DNA from: an uncultured Dorea sp.
Lineage (GTDB): Bacteria; Bacillota; Clostridia; Lachnospirales; Lachnospiraceae
Reading direction: 5' to 3'
NCBI GenBank assembly: GCA_934295165.1
Contig: CAKRAT010000002.1
Coordinates: forward strand, 1-64,000
DNA: 64,000 bases
The position numbers and the translations under genes are program-made. The notes under the pieces are model-generated. The model made no database searches, was not told the DNA's origin, and saw nothing but the letters and a program-made list of their open reading frames with translations. Shown here piece by piece: positions 7,634-15,766 of the stretch (within the stretch, counting starts at the first letter, position 1; every line of letters starts with the position of its first letter).

Positions 7634-8692
7634 CTACTCCCTGATCCCGGTATCCGACAATCTTTCATCAATCCGCAAATCGATCAGTAATTTGATTCCC
7701 AGTGACAGCATGCCGTACAGGTGCAGATTCATACAGAGCGAAAAGCCTCTCATCATAATCTTCCACAGACGTGAAGACAATGCCTTCATATCTCTTCCGC
7801 ACATCAATTCCCGGAAGCTCCTTCTCGCCAGCGGATCTTTTCCGTACCTTTTCAGCGTATACCGAATACGCTTTAATGATTGTCCATGTTCTTCATATTC
7901 CATCTTAGCGTCAAAAAAAGCGGCAAAGAATATAATATAACGGACCAGATCTTCATATCTTCCCACTCTGGTTCTCCGTAATATTTTCTCCAGTTCATGT
8001 GCGATTCCAAGCCAGCATTCCCGGATTCTTGCATTGTAACGGTGCGAAACCGATGCCGTATTTTTTCTATATATATATCCGTTTTCTTTTATAAATGCAT
8101 ATCGGATTCCTTTTGCATAACATTCCGTATTGAACATCTTATCTTCTGCATACTCAAAGTCTTTAAACGCTATATGCTGTTCTTTTAAGAACGATGCCCG
8201 GTAGATTTTTCCCCATACATAGGACATATTTCCACAGGAAAAAAAACCCTCAAATCGGAAATCTTCGGATTCTCTGTCTTTATAGGAATATCCTTCATGG
8301 CTGACTGCCGGAAGAAGCTTCCCGTTCCACAGTCTGGAATAATTGCAGACCACAGCATCCACCCGCTCTTCTTCTATCTTTCTCATCAGTTTATCCACGA
8401 CCGTATCTGATGCCAGATAGTCATCAGAGTCCAGAAACATCAGGTATTCTCCACCGGCTTCCTTCATTCCTCTGTTTCTTGCAGCCGCAAGATCTGCACG
8501 TTTTTCCACACAGACTCTGATGCCAGGGAACTTTTCCGCATACGCCAGACAGATTTCATAGCTTCTGTCGCAGGAAGCATTCTCTACAAGTATCAGTTCC
8601 CAGTCTTTATATGTCTGTCTAATTACACTCTCTATTGCCTCCGGCAGATAGTTTTCTACATTATGAACCGGTACGATAATTGAAAGTTTCAT
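7634..8692 (-). CDS. GT2-family glycosyltransferase
   Basis: 352 residues. A GT-A domain at about 1-220: LSIIVPVHNVENYLPEAIESVIRQTY, the RNRG segment and the metal-binding FLDSDDYL. A helical, basic tail follows (residues 230-352). It is cytoplasmic and transfers a sugar from a nucleotide donor to a lipid-linked or polymer acceptor; the sugar cannot be told. It follows the Wzx-like flippase by four bases, so the two are one unit and probably build and flip the same glycan. Confidence 0.9.
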   Translation of the reverse strand: MKLSIIVPVHNVENYLPEAIESVIRQTYKDWELILVENASCDRSYEICLAYAEKFPGIRVCVEKRADLAAARNRGMKEAGGEYLMFLDSDDYLASDTVVDKLMRKIEEERVDAVVCNYSRLWNGKLLPAVSHEGYSYKDRESEDFRFEGFFSCGNMSYVWGKIYRASFLKEQHIAFKDFEYAEDKMFNTECYAKGIRYAFIKENGYIYRKNTASVSHRYNARIRECWLGIAHELEKILRRTRVGRYEDLVRYIIFFAAFFDAKMEYEEHGQSLKRIRYTLKRYGKDPLARRSFRELMCGRDMKALSSRLWKIMMRGFSLCMNLHLYGMLSLGIKLLIDLRIDERLSDTGIRE

Positions 8693-8696
8693 CCCA

Positions 8697-10241
8697 TTAC
8701 CCTTTTATCTTCTTCATTACTTTTCCTATGATCTTCTTCAGCAGTCCGAATAACTGCTTCCATTCTTCCGTCCTCCGGTAAAACAGCCATAATAAAAGAT
8801 TCGGCACCACCATACACACCGCCAGACGGAAGACCAGATTCACGAACGCCGTTCCATCCAGACGCATGCAGCACCAGTCCGTACACCACCAGACAATTCC
8901 CATGACCACCAGATTCTTCCCATAAGTTAGAAAGAACTCTACCGGCGGACTTGCAAAACTGTGCTTATAGATTACATATGGCTCAATCCATACAGAAGTC
9001 ATGAGCGCACTGATAATCGTTCCGAGGAACACACCCGTGATTCCAAACCGGATAACCAGCGCAATCGAGATTCCAAGATTTAATACTGCTTCTACGATCG
9101 CCTTATATCTGTCATTCCAGAAAAGTCCCAGCGATTCCTTGAATATCGTCACGGATTTTTTCGCCCCGTTAATGGAAAAATTCACACATAATACCAGTAC
9201 CACACTTACCGGGAACAGATACTTCTTTCCGAATGCGATCTCTACGAATGGATTCAGCATTTCATACAGACAAATCCCCGCCAGTCCGTACAGCCATTGT
9301 CCAATGAAGAACAACTGCAAAAACACCTGATGTACTTTTTCTTTTTCTTCTGTCATTCCAAGATTCCCGATACTTGCCGCAACTCCCTGGAATGCCTGAT
9401 CCAACACCTGTCTGACCGATCCGATGATCAGATAATAGTTGGAATAAACTCCCGCACTGATGACACCGACAAAGCTTGAGATCAGAAGATTATCCGTGTT
9501 ACTGACTACGATATTCCCCATTTTATGCATCAGCATTGCCTTTACATTCTTTATGATATCCTGCCGTTCTTCTTTTGGAAGCTTCTCTTTACATGGTTCT
9601 TTCAGATAAGGGAATAACCGCTCCGCCTTTCTCGACATCGTCACATTTGCCGCAACCGTACAGACAACTGCAATGATCAGAAACAGAATAAAATTCTTCG
9701 TCAGCAGAAGCACTATAATCTGAAGGATGTCCTGTAATATAAGGAAACCGTTATGGTTCAATACCGTCAGATAATTCATCTGATGTGCATCTACCAGTGT
9801 CTTCTTATAGATAAGCAGATAAGAGATCACCGAATTCATCAGATACAGAAGATAGATCAGTATCAGATGATCCACATCCGGCCGGTCTTTCATTAGTATA
9901 TCCAGAAATGGAATTAATACCAGTCCTGTAACCAGCACAATGACAGCCGTAACACGGTAAAATGTCCGAAACATCCGCATCAGTATCTGCTGCCTTTTGA
10001 TATCTTTTCTTGCAATCGGTCCATACAGCGCATATGTGATCGCCGTACCAACCCCCAGTTCAGACAGTGAAAGAATATTCAGGATATCTGTAAATAATCC
10101 ATTGATCCCGACATATCCTTCACTTAAAACTCTGGTAAATACAATCCTGGTAAGAAATCCCATCAGGATTGCCGACATCCTTGCTACAATTGCAACGGAT
10201 GTATTCATCACCGAATACTCTGTCCTGGTTTTCTGCTCCAC
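8697..10241 (-). CDS. Wzx-like polysaccharide flippase (MATE/MOP family)
   Basis: 514 residues, 12-14 membrane segments of the polysaccharide-export MOP type: N-terminal RMSAILMGFLTRIVFTRVLS, the central IKNVKAMLMHKMGNIVVSNTDNLLIS and the C-terminal paired helices. The start is GTG at 10241 with AAAGGA about 10 bases upstream; the next ATG (codon 12) has a poorer site. It would flip a lipid-linked oligosaccharide for the neighbouring GT2 and is distinct from PelG further along. A TetR gene lies upstream on the same strand, 72 bases away. Confidence 0.9.
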   Translation of the reverse strand: MEQKTRTEYSVMNTSVAIVARMSAILMGFLTRIVFTRVLSEGYVGINGLFTDILNILSLSELGVGTAITYALYGPIARKDIKRQQILMRMFRTFYRVTAVIVLVTGLVLIPFLDILMKDRPDVDHLILIYLLYLMNSVISYLLIYKKTLVDAHQMNYLTVLNHNGFLILQDILQIIVLLLTKNFILFLIIAVVCTVAANVTMSRKAERLFPYLKEPCKEKLPKEERQDIIKNVKAMLMHKMGNIVVSNTDNLLISSFVGVISAGVYSNYYLIIGSVRQVLDQAFQGVAASIGNLGMTEEKEKVHQVFLQLFFIGQWLYGLAGICLYEMLNPFVEIAFGKKYLFPVSVVLVLCVNFSINGAKKSVTIFKESLGLFWNDRYKAIVEAVLNLGISIALVIRFGITGVFLGTIISALMTSVWIEPYVIYKHSFASPPVEFFLTYGKNLVVMGIVWWCTDWCCMRLDGTAFVNLVFRLAVCMVVPNLLLWLFYRRTEEWKQLFGLLKKIIGKVMKKIKG

Positions 10242-10313
10242 ACGCTCTCATTCCTTTCATTTTGTCATTCTTTAAGTGTATACGACATGAATGTAGAAAG
10301 CAATCCTCAATTC

Positions 10314-10955
10314 CTACTGTATGCAGGATTCATCCCACACATCAACGTGCAGCAAATGAAAGAATAATGCAAATACAGACTGGTATACCGTGCTTGCCTT
10401 CAGCTCATTCAGTTTTATATATCCCAGATGCATCTTTACAGCTACCGATACTGTGCCGTCTATGATATTGGACATGATCACTTCCGGATCTGCAGCTTCT
10501 GTAATTCCACACATGCTTCCCGTCTTTTCCATATAAGTAACAAATGCATGTAATACATTTTTTCTGGTTCCCAGAAATTCTTTTGTATAACGTGCCGACT
10601 GGTAATATCTCCAGTAAAAGATTGTCTTTTCCGAATCTTGCATCAGGAAATCCCAGTATGCTTTCCACGTCACCCAGCAGGAATGTTCCAACGATTTCCC
10701 GGTCTTTTCCTGAAATTCAGGATCATTCATCAGGCTCTCCACAAGCGCCGTCACTTCCCCGTCAATCTCAAGAAATGCCGTCTCCATCATCTCACCCAGA
10801 TTCTTATAACACTGGTAAATATATGGATCCGAAAGTTCACTGGCCTTTGATATCTTTCTTACCGTCACACCTTCGATTCCTTCTTTCGTCACAACCTGAT
10901 ACAGCGCCCGGTGAAGTTTGTTTTTCAACTCTTCTTTACTACGTTTTTTTATCAT
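10314..10955 (-). CDS. TetR-family transcriptional regulator
   Basis: 213 residues. The N-terminal TetR HTH (about 8-55: ALYQVVTKEGIEGVTVRKISKASELSDPYIYQCYKNL) is clear. The rest is an all-helical ligand domain with no recognisable specificity. AAGGAGG precedes the ATG. It lies directly upstream of the flippase-GT2 pair and could control them; no operator was identified. Confidence 0.88.
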   Translation of the reverse strand: MIKKRSKEELKNKLHRALYQVVTKEGIEGVTVRKISKASELSDPYIYQCYKNLGEMMETAFLEIDGEVTALVESLMNDPEFQEKTGKSLEHSCWVTWKAYWDFLMQDSEKTIFYWRYYQSARYTKEFLGTRKNVLHAFVTYMEKTGSMCGITEAADPEVIMSNIIDGTVSVAVKMHLGYIKLNELKASTVYQSVFALFFHLLHVDVWDESCIQ

Positions 10956-11325
10956 CTTCTACCTCCTTCGCGATCAATGATTCCGGTCACTTGCTTTTTT
11001 GAGCGAAAAAAAAGCAAGAAGAAAAAGGATCATCCTTTTCACCTTGCAACTGGCTGGCCATATACAGGCCCCTATAGCTTTGCGTCACTGTGTTTCCACA
11101 GCTTTGCCCTTCTTATATGTTCTTAACTTTAGTTCTTTTATTTTACACTTCCTCTTTTTCTTTTTCAAGTAAATTCATAATATCTATAAAAAAAGTTCGT
11201 GTAATTTTAGCATTTGCTAAAGAAATTCTTTCAAATATTTACCCAAAATTGAAAATCTCCTCTTTATTTTTTCCGATTATATGATAAAATAAGGGCAGAA
11301 AACGACAAGTAAGGAGGTAATTTCA
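10956..11325. other. AT-rich intergenic region between TetR and the YAASG genes
   Basis: 370 bases with no convincing gene. It holds promoters for the divergent TetR (minus) and YAASG (plus) genes, but I could not fix a confident -35/-10 pair. Around 10995-11025 an imperfect hairpin (GCTTTTTTGAGC...AAAAAAAAGC) is present. Just before the + gene, ATATGATAAAATA (11279-11290) is a likely -10 area. Confidence 0.4.
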
Positions 11326-11715
11326 ATGGCAAATATTTATAAAAAACCTGTAGTTTCCATAGATTCCGGTCTTTCGGAAGGCGTGTATGCCGCAAGTGGT
11401 TCCGGAACCCTTGACGTTAAATATGTCATGGTATGGGACAGATGGGGCACAAACGGCGGCAAGGTTCTCGCACAGCTCGACTGGGCTGGTTTAAACGGAA
11501 TCGTAACCGTACATGTTAATTTTAACGATACCGTTGATCAGGTCGAATACGCAACTGATGTCCCGGGTGCAAGCGGATCCGTATCCGGATCTACTGCCAC
11601 TCTTACTTTTAATACGGCAGATGCCCCGCAGACTATTATGTTCGGAATTCATCTGAACCATGGAACAAGCATTGATAATCTACAGATTACAGGCTTTACT
11701 TATTCTGTAAAATAA
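11326..11715 (+). CDS. Small beta-rich protein with N-terminal EGVYAASG motif
   Basis: 129 residues, ATG with an ideal AAGGAGG. Not a family I recognise. Residues 1-25 (PVVSIDSGLSEGVYAASG) are shared with the next gene; the remainder is Gly/Thr/Val-rich, alternates polar and hydrophobic residues and has no Cys, suggesting a small beta-sandwich. There is no Sec signal peptide and no membrane segment. The shared N-terminus with a small-residue YAASG site looks like a recognition or processing leader. An ABC exporter, a PqqD-containing protein and an S26 peptidase are encoded next door, so it could be an exported peptide substrate; that is inference. It could instead be a cytoplasmic or lectin-like protein. 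Confidence 0.75.
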   Translation: MANIYKKPVVSIDSGLSEGVYAASGSGTLDVKYVMVWDRWGTNGGKVLAQLDWAGLNGIVTVHVNFNDTVDQVEYATDVPGASGSVSGSTATLTFNTADAPQTIMFGIHLNHGTSIDNLQITGFTYSVK

Positions 11716-11737
11716 TTACAAAGGATGAGATTATATC

Positions 11738-12043
11738 ATGAGCAACTCAGTCATTTCCGTTGACAATGGTATGGCTGAGGGTGTGTATGCTGCAAGCGGA
11801 TGTTATACTGCAAGTGCATATATTCATCAGACACCTCAGACAGGCCGTGGTGACTACCGTATTCAGGTAAATGGACATCACGATTCCGACCATACAAAAG
11901 AATCACAGGTGTATCTATCACAGACTAATATCTTTTATCGTTTTAACAGTTACATGAATGAACAGAAGACACTGCTTCCTGCAGTGTCTTCTGTTCGTTC
12001 TGTTCATTTTCTATCTGTTATTCTGATTCTTTTTTTGTTCTGA
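11738..12043 (+). CDS. Second YAASG protein, probably truncated
   Basis: 101 residues, starting 22 bases after the previous gene. Residues 1-22 (VISVDNGMAEGVYAASG) repeat the neighbour's N-terminus; the following CYTASAYIHQTPQTGRGDYRIQVNG continues in a different, folded-looking sequence. From about residue 73 the frame runs through a perfect 16-bp hairpin (11960-11996) and ends in a hydrophobic tail (VILILFLF) that is probably read-through of non-coding sequence. I read this as a gene that has lost its 3' part, with the terminator now fused in frame. The N-terminal conservation shows it is a real paralog. Confidence 0.6.
   Translation: MSNSVISVDNGMAEGVYAASGCYTASAYIHQTPQTGRGDYRIQVNGHHDSDHTKESQVYLSQTNIFYRFNSYMNEQKTLLPAVSSVRSVHFLSVILILFLF
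11960..11996 (+). terminator. Hairpin terminator inside the end of the second YAASG frame
   Basis: A perfect 16-bp stem (11960-11975 with 11981-11996) with a 5-base loop is followed by a T-rich stretch. It lies in frame with the second YAASG ORF, which supports truncation of that gene. It probably ends the two-gene + strand unit before the convergent ABC transporter. Confidence 0.65.
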
Positions 12044-12061
12044 TCATGTTCTGACCGTCTT

Positions 12062-13831
12062 TTAAAAATCCCGGACCATCCGGTCAATCTCTTCCTGTCC
12101 AAGTACTTTACACCGCTTTTCCCGGATCGCATATACCCTGCTGCAGATATTCAGCACCGTTGGTCTGTGCGTTGTCACAATACAGGTGCGCGGATAAGTA
12201 TCTGTCATAATATTCTTCAATACCTTCCGCTCTGTTGCCACATCCAGTGCCGACGTTGCTTCATCCAGCAGAAGAATCGGGGATTTTCTAAGCAGTGCCC
12301 TCGCAATAGACAGACGCTGTGCCTGACCTTCGGAGAATCCGCCGCCTCTTTCTTTTACCACACTGTTGATTCCATCTGGAAGTTTCTCAACGAATTCCCA
12401 CGCACAGGCAAGACGCAGCGCTTCTATGATCTGCTCATCCGTTGCTTCCGGTTTCACATTACGCAGGTTCTCAGCAATCGTTCCGGAAAACATCGTATTT
12501 CCCTGCGGCACATAAGAGAACAGCCGTCTGGTAGATGGTGACAGCTCTATCTTTTTGTTCCTGTCATCTCCCGCACAGATCCAGGCTTCCCCGTCCTGCG
12601 GCCGTAAAAGTGACAGGATCAGTCTGAGCATCGTTGTCTTTCCCTCTCCGGACGGACCTACCAGAGCGACAATCTCATGTGGATAGGCTTCTAGCGCCGC
12701 ATGTTCGAATACATTCGTTCCGTTATGATAGGTATACTCCAGATTCTCCATCTGAAGTCCCAGCCCTTCCGCACGGTACAGATTTTCAAATGTCGTCACT
12801 TCTTTATCCTTACTGTAATCTTCCTGCGGCATCTCCACGATATCCATCAGTCGTCCTGCCGAGATAGTCAGTGAGATGGCAGTAGGGATCAGACCTGTCA
12901 GTGAGTTCACAGATGCCGTCAGCGTTCCCGATAAAGACAGGAACATCGTCATCGTTCCGTAACTGATCGCACCGCTCCAGACTCTGTAGATTCCCCATCC
13001 GTAACAGCTGTAAGACACTACAAAACCAATGACCGACATTAATACCGATGTCAGAACCGACATCTTCTGAAACTCCAGTCTCATGCCGATATAATCTGAC
13101 TGCAGATTTTTCAGCCGGTCGATATAAAAACGGATCATGTCGAATGCTTTGATCGTCTGGATATTTGAAAATGCTTCCTGGTTGAATCCGTAAAGCTTTG
13201 CATTCATGGCCGCACTCCGTTCGTTATTGTTACGCATACGCTTCAGAAGCGGTCTGGACAGCAGTGCACTGAACGGGATACCAAGCAGTGCAAAGATAGC
13301 AAATGTCGGATCATAATACACCACAACCCACAATGCACTGACGAATTTCGCCGTATATATGATCAGATTCGGAATCCAGTTCAGGATACCATTCGATATA
13401 TTCGACGCATCTGAGCTCCATCTTGTAACCAGATCTCCCGTATGATATGCCGTCAGTGATTCCCAGTCCGTAACCAGCATCTTTGCAAATATATCATTTT
13501 TGATCTCTGCATCTACCTTCAGATTAATGAACGTCGATGCATATCCGGATGCCTGCCCAACCAGGATATTCGCTACCGAAAAGCCGATCATTGCCGCAAA
13601 TGTACTCAGAAGCTTTCCAGTCTGATGTCCCGTGATGATATCGACCAGATCTTTGGAAATCATACTGGAAGCCAGCGACACACCGGTTCCCGCAAGTCCA
13701 AGAACGGTATACAGGACCATTGCTTTCCAGTATCTCCTGGCGTATTGATATATCCACCGGGTCTGTATCCACATCTTCTGGAGCGTTCCCGCTTTCAGAT
13801 GCTTTTTGATAAGCTGTACTTTATCCTTCAT
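12062..13831 (-). CDS. ABC exporter (fused permease and ATPase)
   Basis: 589 residues. A six-helix type IV exporter membrane domain (about 35-315) is followed by an ATPase (about 350-589) with Walker A GPSGEGKTT, a variant signature FSEGQAQRLS, Walker B ILLLDEATSALD and the H-loop TTHRP. There is no C39 peptidase domain, so any leader removal must be done by another protein. This is the type found with lasso peptide and other RiPP clusters as well as with lipid export. It is 59 bases downstream of the PqqD-HprK-like gene on the same strand, which suggests a common transcript, and it converges on the YAASG genes. Confidence 0.9.
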   Translation of the reverse strand: MKDKVQLIKKHLKAGTLQKMWIQTRWIYQYARRYWKAMVLYTVLGLAGTGVSLASSMISKDLVDIITGHQTGKLLSTFAAMIGFSVANILVGQASGYASTFINLKVDAEIKNDIFAKMLVTDWESLTAYHTGDLVTRWSSDASNISNGILNWIPNLIIYTAKFVSALWVVVYYDPTFAIFALLGIPFSALLSRPLLKRMRNNNERSAAMNAKLYGFNQEAFSNIQTIKAFDMIRFYIDRLKNLQSDYIGMRLEFQKMSVLTSVLMSVIGFVVSYSCYGWGIYRVWSGAISYGTMTMFLSLSGTLTASVNSLTGLIPTAISLTISAGRLMDIVEMPQEDYSKDKEVTTFENLYRAEGLGLQMENLEYTYHNGTNVFEHAALEAYPHEIVALVGPSGEGKTTMLRLILSLLRPQDGEAWICAGDDRNKKIELSPSTRRLFSYVPQGNTMFSGTIAENLRNVKPEATDEQIIEALRLACAWEFVEKLPDGINSVVKERGGGFSEGQAQRLSIARALLRKSPILLLDEATSALDVATERKVLKNIMTDTYPRTCIVTTHRPTVLNICSRVYAIREKRCKVLGQEEIDRMVRDF

Positions 13832-13890
13832 CTTTATTTTCGGTCTCCTTATTTTATCTCCTCATATTGCCCATCTTTTATTGTACCGTC

Positions 13891-15153
13891 TTATTTTATC
13901 AGCCGGTCAGTCTCCTGGTCAATTTCTTTTTGCACTGTTTCTACCGCCGAGATCTCTTTCGTGCACAACAGATGCAGGATCGAAATCTCTTTTGCAAGTT
14001 CTTCTGAGAACTTCAGATTCTTCTCCAGCAGTTCTTCTTTCCATACCGGAGAGATCATCCGCTGCATCACTCTTATGATCTTCTCATACATGGTAAGCGG
14101 TTCTACATGATCTTTCGTATCACGTCCCAATAATACGATACCGCCAAGTTCATAATCTTCTGTCGTATAGATCCCGGATGTTCCACACCACGGAATTCCT
14201 CTTACCATTATTTTCCCGTCTTTTCTTCCTATCAGGTTCAGATCGCCGTTCAGATATGGAGCGCCAAGCTGTTCATGCCACATCCGTGTATGTGTGGATT
14301 TGCCCATTCCGGAATGCCCGGAGAACAGCCACGCCCTTCCCTCGTAAAGAATCGACGCAGAATGAACCGCATAATAACCTTTGCTTTGTGCCAGATAAAG
14401 ATAACAGATACGGACCGCATGGAATAACTGATCCTTTTCCTCTTCTCCGAAAGGACGCCTGCAATAGATTCTCACATAGCTTCCATCTTCCGTCATGTGT
14501 GCTTCATAGATACTCTTCATGGCCGGGAACAGCAGGACATATCCTTCCTTCCATTCACTGATGACCAGTTCTTCATTCCGGAGAAGAACCCGGCCGTTCT
14601 GCCTGCTTTCCGGAAGTTTCTCTGCAAACTCGATCAGCTGGTCCCATCTCTCCGGAGCACCTTTGTGCATATCGTTATGTACACCGCTGTCTTCACACAT
14701 TTCCGGTTCCGGGATCTGTATCATAAAGGGACGGAATTGTTCCGGGATCATATCGTCCGGACCGAAAAGCCCGATCCGCATGTCCGCAATCTCCATGCCT
14801 GCAATCTCCTCTCCCGCACGCCCCGTTCCCGCAAGACATTTCTGTTCTGCATCCGGCAATGAATCCGTTAATTCCCTTCTTAGAATTCCAAGGTTCAGAA
14901 GCTGCCCTGTAAATTCCCGGATATCTTTTTCCAGCTGCTCCCGTTCTTCCTTCTGCATAATCCCATAATACTCCGCCGTACGACTGACCAGTTCTTCTTC
15001 TGTTGCCGGTTCTTCCAGCACATTCCACAGAAACACGCCTGTCTCATTGAGCGTGATTCCCTTCTTCTGATCCGCTACTTTCTGACCGAAAGGAAGCAGA
15101 CTGTAAATCCCTTCTATATTTTTTAACTTATATCCTTCTTGTCTTCTTATCAT
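13891..15153 (-). CDS. PqqD-domain / HPr kinase-like fusion protein
   Basis: 420 residues, AAAGGAATGAAGGC before the ATG. Residues 1-92 are a PqqD-type winged helix, the RiPP recognition fold (GITLNETGVFLWNVLEEPATEEEL). Residues 240-410 resemble HprK/P kinase: P-loop GHSGMGKST at about 279-287, LNGDLNLI and GIPWCGTSGIY. HprK-like kinases in paeninodin-type lasso clusters phosphorylate the precursor peptide, and PqqD/B1 proteins bind leaders; the fusion would both bind and phosphorylate. The residues between (95-240) are of unknown fold. No lasso cyclase is present in the window. Neighbours are the ABC exporter (same strand) and the divergent S26 peptidase. Confidence 0.85.
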   Translation of the reverse strand: MIRRQEGYKLKNIEGIYSLLPFGQKVADQKKGITLNETGVFLWNVLEEPATEEELVSRTAEYYGIMQKEEREQLEKDIREFTGQLLNLGILRRELTDSLPDAEQKCLAGTGRAGEEIAGMEIADMRIGLFGPDDMIPEQFRPFMIQIPEPEMCEDSGVHNDMHKGAPERWDQLIEFAEKLPESRQNGRVLLRNEELVISEWKEGYVLLFPAMKSIYEAHMTEDGSYVRIYCRRPFGEEEKDQLFHAVRICYLYLAQSKGYYAVHSASILYEGRAWLFSGHSGMGKSTHTRMWHEQLGAPYLNGDLNLIGRKDGKIMVRGIPWCGTSGIYTTEDYELGGIVLLGRDTKDHVEPLTMYEKIIRVMQRMISPVWKEELLEKNLKFSEELAKEISILHLLCTKEISAVETVQKEIDQETDRLIK

Positions 15154-15205
15154 GCCTTCATTCCTTTCTGGAAATTACCGGAATCTGGTATTTCCTCATT
15201 GCAGA

Positions 15206-15214
15206 TGCTATAAT
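15206..15214 (+). promoter_or_regulatory. Extended -10 promoter of the S26 peptidase unit
   Basis: TGCTATAAT is a full extended -10 element 67 bases before the ATG at 15281. No good -35 is seen, as is common with extended -10 promoters. It lies in the divergent gap between the PqqD-HprK gene and the peptidase gene. Confidence 0.5.
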
Positions 15215-15280
15215 ACATCTGAACACAGATAATATGATGAAACAGCATGGCATACTCTGCCATGCAGATTGGAAGTATAT

Positions 15281-15766
15281 ATGAATCATACACAGTTACA
15301 CCATTTACATACAGCAGATGCTTCTGCTTATCCGGTAGATATCGAAGGGCTTCTGCAAGAAGGTCATTCCATACGCCTGAAGCCTCAGGGATACAGCATG
15401 TACCCTCTGTTCATCTCCGGCCGCGATGAAGCTGTGATCGCACCTTGCAGTCCGGACACCCTGCACCGCGGCGATGTTGCGCTCTACCGGCGGGATGAGA
15501 GCATCCTGGTCCTGCACCGTATCTGGAAAATCCGGAAAGATGGATTCTATATGGTCGGTGATAACCAGACCGCAATCGAAGGGCCTTTGCGTCCGGACCA
15601 GATCCGCGGCAAGCTCATTGCCTGTTGCCGGAACGGGCGGGAATTTTCCACTGAGAACCGCTTATACCGGCTTCTTTCAGGTCTCTGGCTGTGGTTCCGC
15701 CCTTTCCGTCCACTCGCCCATAAAGTTGCAGACTTTTTCCGTCATATCAGGAGAAGACATCTATGA
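15281..15766 (+). CDS. S24/S26-family (signal peptidase I-like) peptidase
   Basis: 161 residues from the ATG at 15281 (GGAAG five bases upstream); a TTG at 15269 is the alternative. It has the S26 Ser in QGYSMYPLF (Ser39) and a His in VLVLHRIW (His79) where bacterial enzymes carry Lys, then MVGDNQT (Asp94). Ser/His is the arrangement of the archaeal/ER type. There is no N-terminal anchor; a hydrophobic basic stretch near the C-terminus (LSGLWLWFRPFRP) may lie on the membrane. Its stop overlaps the start of the DUF4832 gene. Such peptidases recur in RiPP-like clusters with PqqD proteins and could remove leaders. Confidence 0.82.
   Translation: MNHTQLHHLHTADASAYPVDIEGLLQEGHSIRLKPQGYSMYPLFISGRDEAVIAPCSPDTLHRGDVALYRRDESILVLHRIWKIRKDGFYMVGDNQTAIEGPLRPDQIRGKLIACCRNGREFSTENRLYRLLSGLWLWFRPFRPLAHKVADFFRHIRRRHL

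Noticed and set aside
11326-15153. Lasso peptide cluster
   Set aside because: PqqD, kinase, nucleotidyltransferase and exporter fit, but no asparagine-synthetase-like cyclase or B2 protease gene is in the window, and the YAASG proteins do not look like lasso precursors.
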